From Hymenochaete sp. R1 (taxonomy: Eukaryota > Basidiomycota > Agaricomycetes > Hymenochaetales > Hymenochaetaceae), in assembly GCA_019400425.1 (NCBI GenBank), contig JAFREE010000156.1, positions 1 through 56,970 of the forward strand: DNA of 56,970 nt, in the 5' to 3' direction. Position numbers and translations under genes: made by a program. Numbering within the stretch: the first letter of the stretch is position 1; every line of letters begins with the position of its first letter. Shown here one piece after another: positions 1-13,316 of this stretch. The notes beneath the pieces are model-generated. The model was not told where the DNA came from. It saw only the letters and a program-made list of their open reading frames with translations, and ran no database searches.

Positions 1-993
1 TCTACACATAACTACACGAAGTTGCGTACATAAAGGGCACCGATCTACACGAAATTGGTCGAGATCATGTTTCTCGCAGTTGGTATAGATTCTGAATCTC
101 GAATTTCCATAGTTACACCAATTTGCGTGATATTCGCGTGTACATCGGGTGTATTTAGCCTACACCCGCGTGTACACCAATCGGTGTAGCACCCCCTTGA
201 ACGCAGTGATTGTCAGGAATCCTTTGTTTCCTTCATGTGTTCCTAACATAATTGTCACATGCATATAGTTGACTTATATTTTCTCACGGTTGATTGTACC
301 CTCAACCCGCGCTTGCCTGCAGAGACTCTTTCTTCACTTTCGACCTCTTGTTGAGTTCTCTTGCAGGCAAGTATCTTTGTATTATCTCTAGTTCTAATAT
401 TAACTTGTTGAGTTCTCTTGCAGTGCAAAGACGACTCTTAGAGCTCGTTGGTTTTAGGTCTTAGACATTCCGCCCAGTCGTCAACATTGCACTACCAGTT
501 GTACTGCGATCGTGACAGTAATGTAACCAAGGAAGCAAAGGAATCTCAGAGAACCAGAGTGACAGAGTGAGATTGAGTGGTTTGGAGGTCCAGAAAGAGC
601 AGAGATACCAGATGAGAAACGGTGCATCATGACAAACATTAACATCTTTTTTTTACTTATTGCTTCCACAGTATTTTTATGTGTATTGAGAAGACAGACT
701 TAGTGTACATTGTGTATTTTTATAATATAGCTGGTGACTAACAGATTAGATGGTGTAAAATATGAGATCAAAAAAGTATAGATACAGTAGGAGTGTAGGA
801 TTTGTTAGTTGCTATTCTCTGTCAGCATGATGAATCCAGCACTGACAACACTAATTCCCTGGGTATTTCTCCACTCCTTTCTCTTTCTCAGCCCATATCT
901 ATGTAGAAATGAATAAAGTTGTAGATAACGTAAGATGGCTGTAAAGGCCATAAATCAATCAATGAATTGGTCTTTAAGTTGAGATAAAAATCC
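1..993. other. Non-coding left flank, possible edge of a degenerate repeat
   Basis: No open frame with coding character was found. The first ~210 bases are crowded with TACAC/GTGTA words on both strands (for example around 14, 45, 145, 160, 172 and 185), including the short inverted pair CACCAATCGGTG at about 176-187. This looks like the edge of a DNA transposon or repeat, but no transposase is visible. An exact 20-bp direct repeat lies at 347-366 and 404-423. The rest is AT-rich and would be the 3' flank of the minus-strand gene that ends at 994. Confidence 0.4.
347..423. repeat. Exact 20-bp direct repeat, two copies
   Basis: The words at 347-366 and 404-423 are identical over 20 bases and their starts are 57 bases apart. 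Each ends in TTCTCTTGCAG, which resembles a fungal 3' splice site. No exon downstream is recognisable, so this may be a small segmental duplication or a relic of a gene or element to the left. Confidence 0.6.
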
Positions 994-3628
994 TCAAAGA
1001 GGAGTCCATCCGTCCCCAGAAGGCAACTTTAGGTTATCACGTTCCACCTTCCAATCTCCACGTTCGCGTTGCTCAAGCATATCTCGTCGCCTCCCAACCA
1101 CTCCCCGTCCACGACCTCGAATAGTCTCCTGATCCTTATCATCCTCCCCGGTGCCGCCGTTGCCATCGTTCCTCAAAAACCCAAAATCAGAGCCTATCTC
1201 CACCTTGGCCCCACCCGTACCAAGCTCATCATCACGCATCTTTATGGAGTCCAGGTGTGCATTAATGGCGGCGCCATCCTCCTTCTCCCTCTCTTCCTCC
1301 TCCACGTCCGAGTCCACGACAGCGCCGTCATCGCTGTTGCCGGTGTCAAGGTCGAGCTTCGACTTGGACAAGGGTACGTGCGTGGGGGATGGGACAAACC
1401 CACGTTTAGGGTGAAGACCTGCCTCGGCTTTGTAGCGTGCGCGTGCGAGGGAGGGTTGGGCGCGTTGGTGTAAGGCGCTGAAGGTTCGTTGTAAACCTGC
1501 AAAGGGAGCTTCTCGTTCTCGTTCCCGTTGCCCATCGGACCGGCTAGAAAGGCTCAGTTCACGAAACAGGCGTGTCGTTGGGGGCGATGTATTGGAAGTA
1601 TCGTTGTCAGTAGCATTTATGTCCTGTTTCATGGGATAGGTTGGGACCCGGGTATCGGTGGAAGCGTGGGCATTGGCAAAGGGGGAGAGTGGATTAAGGT
1701 CCGCATCCCGCGAGGTGGTCTCACTGAACGGGCCGTGGGCCCGCCGAGGAGGGACTTGCATACTTTCGGGTCGTTTTCGTCGAGGGGGTGGCATCACGCT
1801 GACACCGCTCCCATGCTTGTTTGTACTCAAAGTGATATTGTCGGACATCTCGGTGGCATGAGGGCTGGTGTTTCCCGAAAGGCGACCGGCGAGAGTGGGA
1901 GAGACAGGCGAATGCATACTTTGAGAACGCGTGGATCGAGGCATACCCTGGGATGAACCGGAAAAGTTCATGGAGGTGGGTGAATCGAAAAAATCATCCC
2001 CGGTGGTATCAGGGAGGCAAGGTGATGATTTGCCAGCTTCAAAAGTTGAGGCGTATTGCTGATGTTGTTGGCGGAAAGGCGAGATTTGAACATGATATGA
2101 TGGTGAGCGAACGTGTTTCTTGTCAGAGCTTCGGCCAGCTGAGTGTATACTCGGTCGACGTGCCGGATGCACAGGCGGAGGTTCAAATTGTTCTGATGTT
2201 GAATGGACATGTCCCTTCTCTTGCTCGTCAGCATATTCGTCATCACTACCTGTGACGGCAGAGCGCCCCGGCGAGACGGTACGAGCGCGTCCACTTGGAA
2301 GCTTTGCACTGGCGACACGCGCTAGGCTTGCTTCACTGGGTGCGCCGGAATCCGATCGGACAGAAAAAGTTGTCTCTGCTTGTCGCGGAGGCAAGGGAAC
2401 TGGTCTTCTTTTCCCGCCTTTCTCAGGACTGCGGCTACCACTCTTCGGGCGTTGACCGAATGGTTGCGAAGACGAAGGTTCCATTGAAGCCGACGAAGAA
2501 CGGATCACTTCAAGCACACGAGTACGTCCCGCTTCTTCCTTTGCTCGTTGAAGTGAGGCCCCTGCTTTTGAAGCAAGAAGTGATTGCTGCATTAGAGGTG
2601 TGATGTGATGAGAGGGAGCGAAAGGTCCCGCATGAGGCATGTGTATGTTCTTGGATGAACTGGATGACAATGTCGATGTCGAAAGTCCTGTGACGTTTTG
2701 CTGGAGGAGAGGTATTGAGTTGGAAGAAAGGCTAGTCGGTTTTGCGGGCGGGGTCGGTTTCATGTGCGACGGTTTGCGAGGCGGAAGAGGAGGGGTGCGC
2801 GTTGAAGAGGCAGATACCTTGGTGTCGTAAGCTCCCGAATGTGTACGTGCACGCTGAAGGAACGGGTTGGTTCTTCCCGGAGGTACGCCAACGCCTTCCA
2901 CCCTGGGCTTTGAAGAGGACGGAGGAACAGGCGGAGGTTGTTGCATTGCATCGGAGAGAGATGCGCGCCTTGGAGAATTCGAAACGTCATAGGCAACTGA
3001 GGATTCCATTCTTGGAATATCTTCGCGAGGAAGCGCCGCTTCAGGCGAGGGCCTTGATGCTGAACGCCCGTGATAAACACTCAAAGATCTCTCGTTAGCA
3101 TCAAGCGCATTTTGAGAAAAGGGATTCGGGAAACCCGTATAAGTCGGCGAGCTTGGCGAAGCTGAAGAGCATGGTGATAAAACAGCTAAATAATCGTTAA
3201 ATGAAGTATACATACCTTGGATGAACACATTCCCTTCGATAACGGGCATTCCTGATCGAGCATGACTGAGCAACCGCAAAGCTGCCAGGATCTGACCACC
3301 AGACATTTGCTTGTCTACTAGCTGCGGAATGAAGAGTGCCAAGACCTGTATAATGCCGTCGATTTTCAGTCGCCCACAAATTCACTTCATCGACGAGAGT
3401 TCGCACCTGCTCAATAACATCTGGCCGGATATCCCTAAACCTCCCCTTTATCCATGCACGTACGACGGCAAGCGGAGCATGCTGCCTCTCCAGGTCGTTG
3501 CCGGATATGTCCTTCTCGGCATTGCCACGGTCGTCTTGTTCGTCGAGCAAGTCATGCAGTGCACCGATGTAAGCATCATACTCATCATTGGACAGCGCCG
3601 ACAAGTGCAGAAATAGTGAGCGGCCCAT
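994..3628 (-). CDS. Pro/Ser-rich scaffold-like protein with conserved N-terminal region, function unknown
   Basis: Exons on the minus strand: 3407-3628, 3216-3345 and 994-3161, giving 839 aa from the first in-frame ATG. I do not recognise the family. The first ~120 residues look ordered and conserved (SALSNDEYDAYIGALHDLL, then GGQILAALRLLSHARSG). The remaining ~700 are low complexity, with many candidate SH3 ligands (PPLPPRKP, VPLPPRQ, PPPRRKRP) and Ser-rich stretches, and end in the motif LPSGDGWTPL. That layout fits a cytoskeletal or endocytic adaptor, but this is inference. The intron 3162-3215 is stop-free and 54 nt long, so unspliced reads would also be open. The 5' end is uncertain: open sequence continues upstream of 3628 to about 3714, so one or more small 5' exons in the ~200-bp gap before TEL2 are likely. 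Confidence 0.72.
3162..3215 (-). other. In-frame, stop-free intron (54 nt)
   Basis: The donor is CAAG/GTATGT and the acceptor CTTCAG. Splicing joins ...VFIQ to ASPSSPTY. Retention would insert 18 residues without a stop. Confidence 0.6.
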
Positions 3629-3822
3629 TGGTCTGCGCGCAATGACATGGATGTCGGTGTTCAAGCACGACGGACCTGCTGTGCTTTGAAGTCTCTCGCC
3701 AAATGCTCGGGATTCTTAATGAGTTGCCATATTTGGGATGTTGTACTCCCACGAATACAAGATTAGATTCATTTTGTCAGCGCGATTAACTCTTCTTCTT
3801 GAATCTGAGTCCTACTCTCAGG

Positions 3823-6800
3823 ATGGAACAACAAGACAGACCCGCTGAAGCGCAGGTACGCGAGATAATCGATCACTTGCAGTCCGATATTTCAGACAGC
3901 AATAGATTGCTCTCGCTCTTGGCTTCACCACTCGAAGCCATCGGCCTCCTTCCGCCAGTGTTTCGACGATACGACTCGTACTTTTTGAACGCCACCAGCA
4001 AGAAAGCTTTATCAATCGAAAATCAGATCGTTCGGATTCAATTTCTTGTCGTTGAACGAGTAGCACCAGTCTGGGAAAAGAACTTGCAAGATGATGACCT
4101 CGAGCAGATACTATATCAATACTTTTGCCCCGATTCAATCTTCTCCGCCATGAATGTCGCTGTCGAAGTGGCAATGTACGCCTACTTGACTCTTCGGACA
4201 TCGAGAATAACGCAATTCTCAATACAAGTACTCCGGCGACTCCAATTTATCTATCCATTGGACCGACTGCATGCTCTCATGTTCTCAGATTCAACGCCTA
4301 TTCCGTCGCGGACACGCCTTTCTGTGTGGGAAGACATTGTTCGAAGCATCATCTCGTTTCCAACGAAAATAGTCAATCATAAGACAACTTTGGACATCCC
4401 TGTCGACTTGGAGTTCTCAGAATTCATGAGCTACCTTTCGTCGAGATTCGAGAAGCTCCTTGCGGCGATCCAACACAGAGTGAGTGAAGGTACGAAAAAT
4501 ATCCCTCACCTAAACGAGTCTTACTGACTCTCCAGCAGACGTTTCGCAATCTTTAGCTCTGGCAATCACAAAATTCGCCAATGTTGGCCTTTTTCAAAGC
4601 ATGGCCAAATCGCCCTCTGAATGCAGCTTTCCTGCTGTTGTCTTGCCAATCATTCGAGCGCGCGCGAAGGCTCTGTCAGAGCAGGACCGCGATGTGTATT
4701 TTCAGAATTGGCAAGGCGTGTTTGCCACTCTTCCAACAAGCAATTTTGCGAAAATATTGGCATCTTTTTTCTACAACGTAACTGATCTTCCGGATGGCTT
4801 GGATTCTTCAAAAGACTCAAGGGGACTAATCAAGCGAGAGTCTTTTCTTTTATCGCGGATTTTTGGCTCGCTTGGCGATGAAGAGGATGAAAAATGGGAT
4901 GCAATCGTCTTGACTCTCCTGATGAGCAACCGGCTGGTGTCTCGCGCAAGGATCCTAGTGTGCTGGGCGACTATCAGCGACGAGTATGGTACGTTTATCG
5001 TTTATTTGGAATTTTCAGTGAATTTGACGAGATATCTTATAAGCTGTTCCACCGAGGGCGTGCGCAACGCTTTTGTCAAAGACTGCTGAAATCTGGACGT
5101 CTCAGGATCACATTAAACATTCCCTTATCTCCTATCATCAGTGTGGGTTAATCTTCTCATCTCAGAGTCCTGTCGTTTTGATTACGAGCAACAGACTTGA
5201 CTACTATGATGCTTCTAAGTATCATGTCCGTACCTTTCCCATCCAAGGATGTTCAGCGCCTTTCTCTAAGTCCTGCGTTCATCGAGTCCATCGGCACTTA
5301 TATCAATCATCTTGACCCTGCAGTACGTCGATGTGGACTACTAGTCGCAGAAGTCGTTGCAGGTGCAACAGGAAAGAAATTGAGTTTTAACCAATGGGAA
5401 GGATCCGGTCAAGGTCAGGAATGGGCAAGATCAGTAAGGAAGCTGATTCTGACAAAAGATTGTGAGGCGGAGGAAGCAGAGTCAGATGTTGTGAAACTCG
5501 AGATTACAGACACTCCTCCTGCCGTATCGTCCGCGACTCTTGCACATTCAGAACGGAAGACGACAAAGCGTATACAAACCAAAGTCTTAGAGACCAATTA
5601 CGACTCGGACGATTCATTGGAAGGCTACGCTTCGGAGAGTTCCGATACTTCGTCTCTATCGCCCTCAGAGCTAGACGAGATAGAGAAAGATCCGACAACC
5701 AATGTTGGAAAGAAGAAGATCAGTCGACCCGTATATCTCATCGATCTTGCCACATTGATCACGTCGAGTGCAAAACCAGATGATCCTCAAAATGCAGACC
5801 GCATTGAGATGGCGTTAGACTCTGGGGAAGACCTCATACGTCGCAAGCACGGTTTTGGATTCGAGCTTGGTGAGTTTCAGTATTTTGATTGAAGGCGATG
5901 GGATGTTGATAAAATGGGATAGAGGAAAACGTCGTCAACTTGGTCTATGTGTTCCTCGGACTGAATAACAACTACGAACTCGAGGATTTTGATCAAAAGA
6001 GGCAGAACGTATTGATTGCACTAGTTGCCTGTTGCCCTCGTAAGGCCGCTCCGTGAGTTGGACAATTCGTCTATCTCGCGTGCCGATAATAAATACTTAT
6101 CTGTAACTAATCAGCGCCTTGATCGACGAATTCTTTAAGAACCAATATTCAACAGAAGCTCGTTTCGCGATCCTGAATGCTCTGGCCCTCGGTGCTCGCG
6201 AACTGGCTTCCCTACCAGTCCCTCACTCGGATCGATTGACAAACCAGGATAGGTTCCCTAGCAAACGTTTACCGCACGCTTTGCACCAAAAATACATTGC
6301 CCTCGAGGGTGGTGAATTGCGGCGAGATCCGGTCGTTGGGACACTCGTAGAGAATATCACTCGCTCGGCGATCGACTCGGGTAGAGAAGCTGCAGAAAAC
6401 AAAGTTGCGCCTCTCGTACGTGAACGTCAGCTTCGTATCAACCAACCACGGCGCGTCACGGAAATTTCTCGCGAGCTCGAGTCATCAATCACGGCAGCAG
6501 GCTCGCGTGTATATGAGAAATTTACAGATGCTGCCGCGGAATATTTCATTGGTCCATTCGTGGGCAAGTTCTGGGTATTCTTGAGGGACGAGAAGGAGAG
6601 GGAGTCACGTACAGCTGGTCAATCGCATGGATATCACGGTTCGGGCACTGGGCTTATCCTCAACCCTTTGGTGCTCTCGAGCTTTCTCAGTACATTATTA
6701 GTGCTTATCCACGCTGGCCGCCATTCTCCCGCATTCCTATCTGTGTTGGCTCCCGACACGCTCGAGCTTGCTCTTACGTTGGGTACGATTCCATTATCGA

Positions 6801-7105
6801 GAAGCCTGGAAGAAAAAGAGTTGGAGGCGGCAGTGGTAAACGCAGCATTGGAGCTCACTGTTGTATTACTAGATGCATGTATCGATCTCGATGGTGGAAG
6901 GCTGATTTGCCTTGAAAACGGAACACTTGTGATGGGAGTAGAGGAATGGGCGAGTAGGGTGTTGGGGTTCTTGGAAGATGGGGTAAGGTTGCCTGGTGAA
7001 GGTGGGGTTCAGGAGATGAAGTTACGGAGGTCGGCGGCAGGTGTTGTGCTAAAAGTGAATGAGGTTCGGTCGCGGTGGGATCTTGCTATGCTAACGTCGT
7101 ACTAA
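3823..7105 (+). CDS. TEL2: Telomere length regulation protein TEL2 (TTT complex subunit)
   Basis: Tel2 is the HEAT-repeat core of the Tel2-Tti1-Tti2 co-chaperone, which matures PIKK kinases (TOR, ATM/ATR class, DNA-PK-like) with Hsp90. Exons 3823-4489, 4539-4988, 5044-5142, 5195-5869, 5923-6052 and 6115-7105 join in phase to 1003 aa. The diagnostic conserved Tel2 block is in the middle: VYLIDLATLI, then EDLIRRKHGFGFEL and NYELEDFDQKR, then STEARFAILNALALGAREL. Upstream, EIWTSQDHIKHSLISYHQ and YLTTMMLLSIMS match the helical N-terminal solenoid. An acidic Ser-rich linker (about DSDDSLEGYASESSDTSSLS) precedes the conserved block. In budding yeast this kind of linker carries CK2 sites that recruit the R2TP complex, so a similar role is plausible. 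The start is the first ATG after a short leader. The gene is head to head with the preceding minus-strand gene. Confidence 0.93.
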
Positions 7106-7763
7106 AGAGGACCCGAATTCTAATGCTACGAGCATGCGTCATAATGTCAACTTGATTTATACTTTATATTAGCTGTTGTGAAGAATTAGATCCAGAGTGT
7201 AAAGTACTGCTATGACTCAAATTTATGTAACAACAAAGGCACAGTTCAGACTCGACACCTTCACCGTCCTTATTTTTTGCCTTTCTTTCAAGTTTTCAAA
7301 ATCGCGGACCTTTTGACCGCATCTTTGTTCTAAGAGAAGATGAAAGAAGTCGTCGGTACACCTTCTCATAAGGGAAAAGTACTAATGTTAATTCTCATAA
7401 AACCTCAGTCCTTATATCCATCAATCAGAGAGTTTTGTAGGTGTACGGGGTCGACATTTGAACGTAACGTAACACAAATTGCACGAATTACCTTGAAGAC
7501 CCGGTAATATAATCTTGATTTTCATGTTTTATCTGCTCTTAGGCCCTCTCTTCCCCCTATACATCCATACCAAGAGATAATCCGCAGACAAACACGTTTC
7601 CCGCTGAAACCAACATGGAATCATTGAACAGTAGCAGAACATCAAGGCATGTTGAAATCCCCCGGCTCTTAGAGAGTTTGAGATGTATTTGAGATATTAA
7701 GTAAGAAAGCAACTATGCACTAGGGTACAAATGATAACTCGACGCATGGAACGCAAAACCCTT
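7106..7763. other. Intergenic, convergent 3' ends
   Basis: This is the AT-rich gap between the converging TEL2 and LPD1 3' ends. I see no ORF, RNA gene or repeat. Both 3' untranslated regions and poly(A) sites should lie here. Confidence 0.5.
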
Positions 7764-9719
<1,956 letters not shown>

Positions 9720-10271
9720 GTCGACGGCGGAGAAGAAGAGGGGGGGTCACGGAAACTTGAAGGCGTAGAGAGCGCAGACGGCGGCGAGGAGAGAGCAAGG
9801 AACTTAGGAAGGAAAGCTTTGGGCAGTGAGTGACAGTGACGAAGACAGTCGAAAAATCGGAACGCCTGCCCGGTTTTTCGCGGAAGCTGAGCTCATCGAA
9901 GAAAAAAAAAGTTCAAAAAAAGTTCAAAATTCACTTAAAAACATTTATGGTAATAATGTGTAAAAACTCTGACGTAAGATTACTGGTAAGCAAAAGACCC
10001 CGGATCTGCTCTAGGTAACCCAGGGGTCCTGCTAGCAACGGGGGTGAAAACACCCAAAGTCAAAGTCAAATGATGGATGTGGGGCCTGCCGTGGGACTTG
10101 TCCTCGACTGCGGCGCTTTTCTTCAGTCTTCAGAGCTTTTTCATCCACGTACTCTCCTTCTTTCCTAACCATCACCTTTGCCATCGTCGTCGCCGTCGTT
10201 GCTCACGAATTTTCTCTCCTTTTCTTCCTCATCGTCGTCGTCGCCGTTGTTGCCGCCGCAGCCCTCCAGTC
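9720..10271. promoter_or_regulatory. Divergent promoter between LPD1 and the methyltransferase-like gene
   Basis: This 550-bp region separates two divergent starts. It contains an A-rich imperfect tandem repeat at about 9901-9930 (a run of A then GTTC, twice), a repeated AAAGTC word at about 10053-10069, and a CGT/CCG-rich and pyrimidine-rich leader at about 10180-10260 just before the downstream ATG. No clear TATA box was seen. Confidence 0.4.
10180..10260 (+). repeat. CGT/CCG-rich simple sequence in a 5' leader
   Basis: Interrupted runs of CGTCGCCGTCGTTGC and CTCATCGTCGTCGTCGCCG lie immediately upstream of the start codon at 10272. They are probably part of the untranslated leader. Confidence 0.5.
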
Positions 10272-11364
10272 ATGCCGTCCATCTTCCAGCGTCATCCGCG
10301 CTACTCCGTCTTCGCTGCATTCCTTCTACTTTCCACCTTACTCCTTCTCGCATCACAGCATGCCCCTCCTCCACCTCCCGTCGTTATCGACGCTGCGCCC
10401 GAAGACGCCCTGAGGAATCGACTGTCCTACGCGGAGTCGGTGTACCAAAAGATGCTAACAGACCGTGACGGCCTGATAGCCAAGTTCGGCCCCACAAAGG
10501 ATAAAATCCACATGTTCCCACCCGACAACGAACCTTGGCCCCCGTACACCGTCTGGGATTACATCCCGGCAGCTTTCAACTGTCCTCACACAGTGGAGCG
10601 CATTGGCGCTCTCGGTGACGGCGGGAAATGGGTATGCGGTCTTGAACGTGTCGCGCGCAAACCCGACTGTGTCGTATACTCTATTGGAATCAACCACGAA
10701 TCATCTTTTGAAGCTGAGCTTCTCTCCCGTACTCGTGGCTGCCAAGTCTGGGGTTACGACTTTTCAGTCGACAGCTTTGGTCCTGAGGTCGATAAAAACC
10801 TTGCCATCCGCTCACGCGCGCACTTCAAACCCTACGGCCTTGCTGGCACGGATCACCATGAGGACAACGCGGAAAACAAGATGTACACGCTCGCAAGTCT
10901 CATGCGCCTCAATGGCCACGAATACATTGACATCCTCAAGGTCGACATTGAAGGCTGGGAATTCGAGACGCTCGCGAGCCTTCTCAAGTCATACTCCGAC
11001 CGCGGTGAACCGCTTCCCTTCGGCCAACTCCAGCTCGAGATTCACGCGTGGGGTAAGACATTTGAGGAATTCATGACTTGGTGGGAAACTCTTGAGAACG
11101 CTGGTCTCCGCCCATTCTGGACCGAGGTGAGTTTTTTTCCCCTTCAGTCGTCGACGTCATCATCTATACGGGAGTTTTTCATTTCATTTTCACTAACCTG
11201 TCAACTTTTTCTCATAGCCGAACATCGTCTACCAGAATTATAACAGGGGATCTTCTGCCGACCTTGCAGAGTACTCGTTCCTCAACATCAAGGGCGAGTC
11301 CGTCTTCACTTCCGACCATGAGTTCTACCGCCCTCGCACTGCCCACGCAACGACGCACGAGTAA
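10272..11364 (+). CDS. Type II membrane methyltransferase-like protein (METTL24/Methyltransf_22 type)
   Basis: Exons 10272-11126 and 11218-11364 give 333 aa. Residues about 11-29 form one hydrophobic helix (YSVFAAFLLLSTLLLLASQ), followed by a Pro stretch. The rest would therefore lie in the Golgi/ER lumen or be secreted. The catalytic-like domain runs from about residue 90: NCPHTVERIGALGDGGKWVC, then VVYSIGINHESSFEAEL, WGYDFSVDSFGPEV and LKVDIEGWEFETLASLL. These blocks match the METTL24-like family, whose members have a SAM-type fold but mostly unproven substrates. In this class the core VDIEGWE motif is the best conserved. A role in glycan or protein methylation is inference only. The splice joins FWTE to PNIVYQNYN. 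The ATG follows a CGT-repeat and pyrimidine-rich leader, and no other ATG gives a better signal anchor. Confidence 0.85.
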
Positions 11365-12538
11365 TCGCTCAATGTTCTCAAAAAGACCCCAAGTCGATTC
11401 AATTTTGGACCGTTCCTTTCTTGCTTTTTCCTTTTCCCCTGTTCGCACGCCCTCCCGGACTCTTCGTCACCCCTCGTATTCAATCTCGCCATTTTGCCTT
11501 GCCGAATACAGTTACATTCATCATCTCTCGGAGTTTTTGATTGGCTTCTTCCATTTCTCTCTCGGTTCCTAACCATCCCGTCTCATACATTCATTCCCCC
11601 TCACCGCATGCGCCCATCTTCAATCAAGCCCGACTCGAAGAGTTAAGGGCAGAAAATCTGTTTGCATCCGTATCATACTATAACCTCTCCTTACGCGTCG
11701 CACGCTTTAAAAGTCAATTATACCACCGGTTGCTCGCCTGCTTTTTATTGTTGGCCCGCAAACGATTCTTCTGACTGTGTCGCTTATATTTGATCACACA
11801 TCCGGCACCGTTGCTTCTGGTGTTGTGGACCACTTTGATCACGCTCTTGCAATGCAGCATATACAACCGCAATTCAATCTTCGATTCTCTCTTTCATAAC
11901 CCTTCCCCTTAGTTTTTTTGGCAAGTCCCGTATCTATACAATATGTTTTTCTCTTTTTTTTTTCAAACCTTTTCTTTGTTTCTTTCGACTGTGTATACTT
12001 CACCTAATCATTTCCCATGGATAAAGGTCATAGAACCGGATTTAAATTGGAAGTTAAGGCGTGTCCAAGGAGCAAATTGAAATTAAATATCGGACATTGA
12101 GCAGGATGAAATGGCGTTACCCAAATGTCTCGTTTGGGTTTGGTTACTCTGGTGTCTCTACAAGCACCCTCGAAAGAAGGTGTAGCTATCGAAGCACTGC
12201 TCTTTAACGTCTCGTTTTTACGAAACGAGTAGAAGCTTGTCGCCATCTCGCAACTGCCAGTGATGCTCATGTCTTGTTGAACAGTGCCATCAGAAATCAT
12301 GGAGCGGTCTCTATCTCAAGACATTCCTGCGCCCTGGGTGCATTGCATTTCGTGTGGGGTTGTAAGGGTATCCTGTACAATGTGTAACGAACTTCAACTT
12401 GTCTAAAGAATTTAGAAAAGATCAGTAATTACGTCGCAGCGCGACGCGTTCATCAATCCCTCTTCACCTTCTACCGCCACCATCACGCCCATCCCCTTTC
12501 CTCTCCGAGATCATCTGTCATATCACAAGCGTTAATAT
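11365..12538. other. Intergenic, long pyrimidine-rich 3' flank
   Basis: CT-rich sequence with T runs (for example around 11945-11985) follows the methyltransferase-like gene and should include its 3' untranslated region. Short ORFs here (such as the 90-codon frame on the minus strand near 12028-12300) show no family features. Nothing else is supported. Confidence 0.45.
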
Positions 12539-13144
12539 TCAAGAAGACGACGAGCAACAAAACTCGGCCGTGTTGATGTTATCGCACTCTACCGCATTCG
12601 CGAAGCAGTTCCCGAACGTCGTCCCGTTCGTGAAGGTGACCGTCGTCGGTGTCCCGCTGCAAGAAATGACGAAACGTCGTAAGGCACACAATATAAGGCA
12701 GAGCCTCAGAATACCAACGACTCACGAGGCGTCGCAGGCGACGACGGATCCGTCGCTATAATCTCCACACACGTCTTCCGTGTTGTCTTTCTTGCAAGTG
12801 ATTTGCGAGAGGGAGCATTGTGTACCGAGGATGCAGCCGTGCTGAAAACATATACGCGCAGACAGTGAGAGAAAGAGAAGGAGAAGAAACGAGAATCAAT
12901 CGGTCTTTTCTTTTAATACTCGATGCGTGACTGATGACATGCATGGACCATTCGGATGGAAGACAAGACTCAGGGGGAGGAGGAGGGGGAGACTCACGTT
13001 GGCGATGTCGGCGTGATTGAAGATGGTGCCGAGGATAATCTCGTTCGGGCCGTCGCAGCCTGTGATGGCGAGCGAAAAACTGGAGAGGGAGAGCATGAAC
13101 ATGATGGAGGAAATAGCGGTGGCGAGGAACGATGTGGAACGCAT
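12539..13144 (-). CDS. Small cysteine-rich secreted protein, function unknown
   Basis: Exons (minus) 12998-13144, 12726-12841 and 12539-12656 join in phase to 126 aa. Residues 1-26 form a textbook signal peptide (basic start, hydrophobic core, cleavage near SLA/ITGC). The mature part, about 100 residues, has ten cysteines spread over three exons. These include HGCILGTQCSLSQITC, CGDYSDGSVVAC and, near the end, FGNC...VEC...EFCC followed by a run of four serines. This resembles the many lineage-specific small secreted proteins of Agaricomycetes. I cannot place it in a named family and it is not a hydrophobin, since the eight-Cys pattern with CC pairs does not fit. The first intron is 156 nt, long for this window. 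A TATA box lies upstream. Confidence 0.75.
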
Positions 13145-13310
13145 GTTTTTTGTCAGCTTCGAGGGGCTGAAGGGGTGAGGGGATTCTTGTCGTTGGGAGG
13201 GATTGAAGACAGAAAGAGGTCGTAAGAGTTGGCTCAGGAAGGATATGGGGACTGCAGGAGAGACTGCGGGGAGTCGGGACTGAGTAGCAGGATAGCGCTA
13301 GACCGCTGGC

Positions 13311-13316
13311 TTTATA
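13311..13316 (-). promoter_or_regulatory. TATA box of the secreted-protein gene
   Basis: The minus strand reads CTGGTATAAAGCC here, about 170 bases upstream of the start codon at 13144. Strong TATA boxes are common in fungal genes for abundant secreted proteins. Confidence 0.55.

Noticed and set aside
5143..5194. Reading straight through a 52-nt segment of TEL2
   Set aside because: Although locally open in one frame, only splicing it out restores ISYHQ-YLTTMMLLSIMS, the conserved Tel2 helix.
12028..12300. 90-codon minus-strand frame downstream of the methyltransferase-like gene
   Set aside because: No motif or splice continuation, and it lies in CT-rich 3' flanking DNA.
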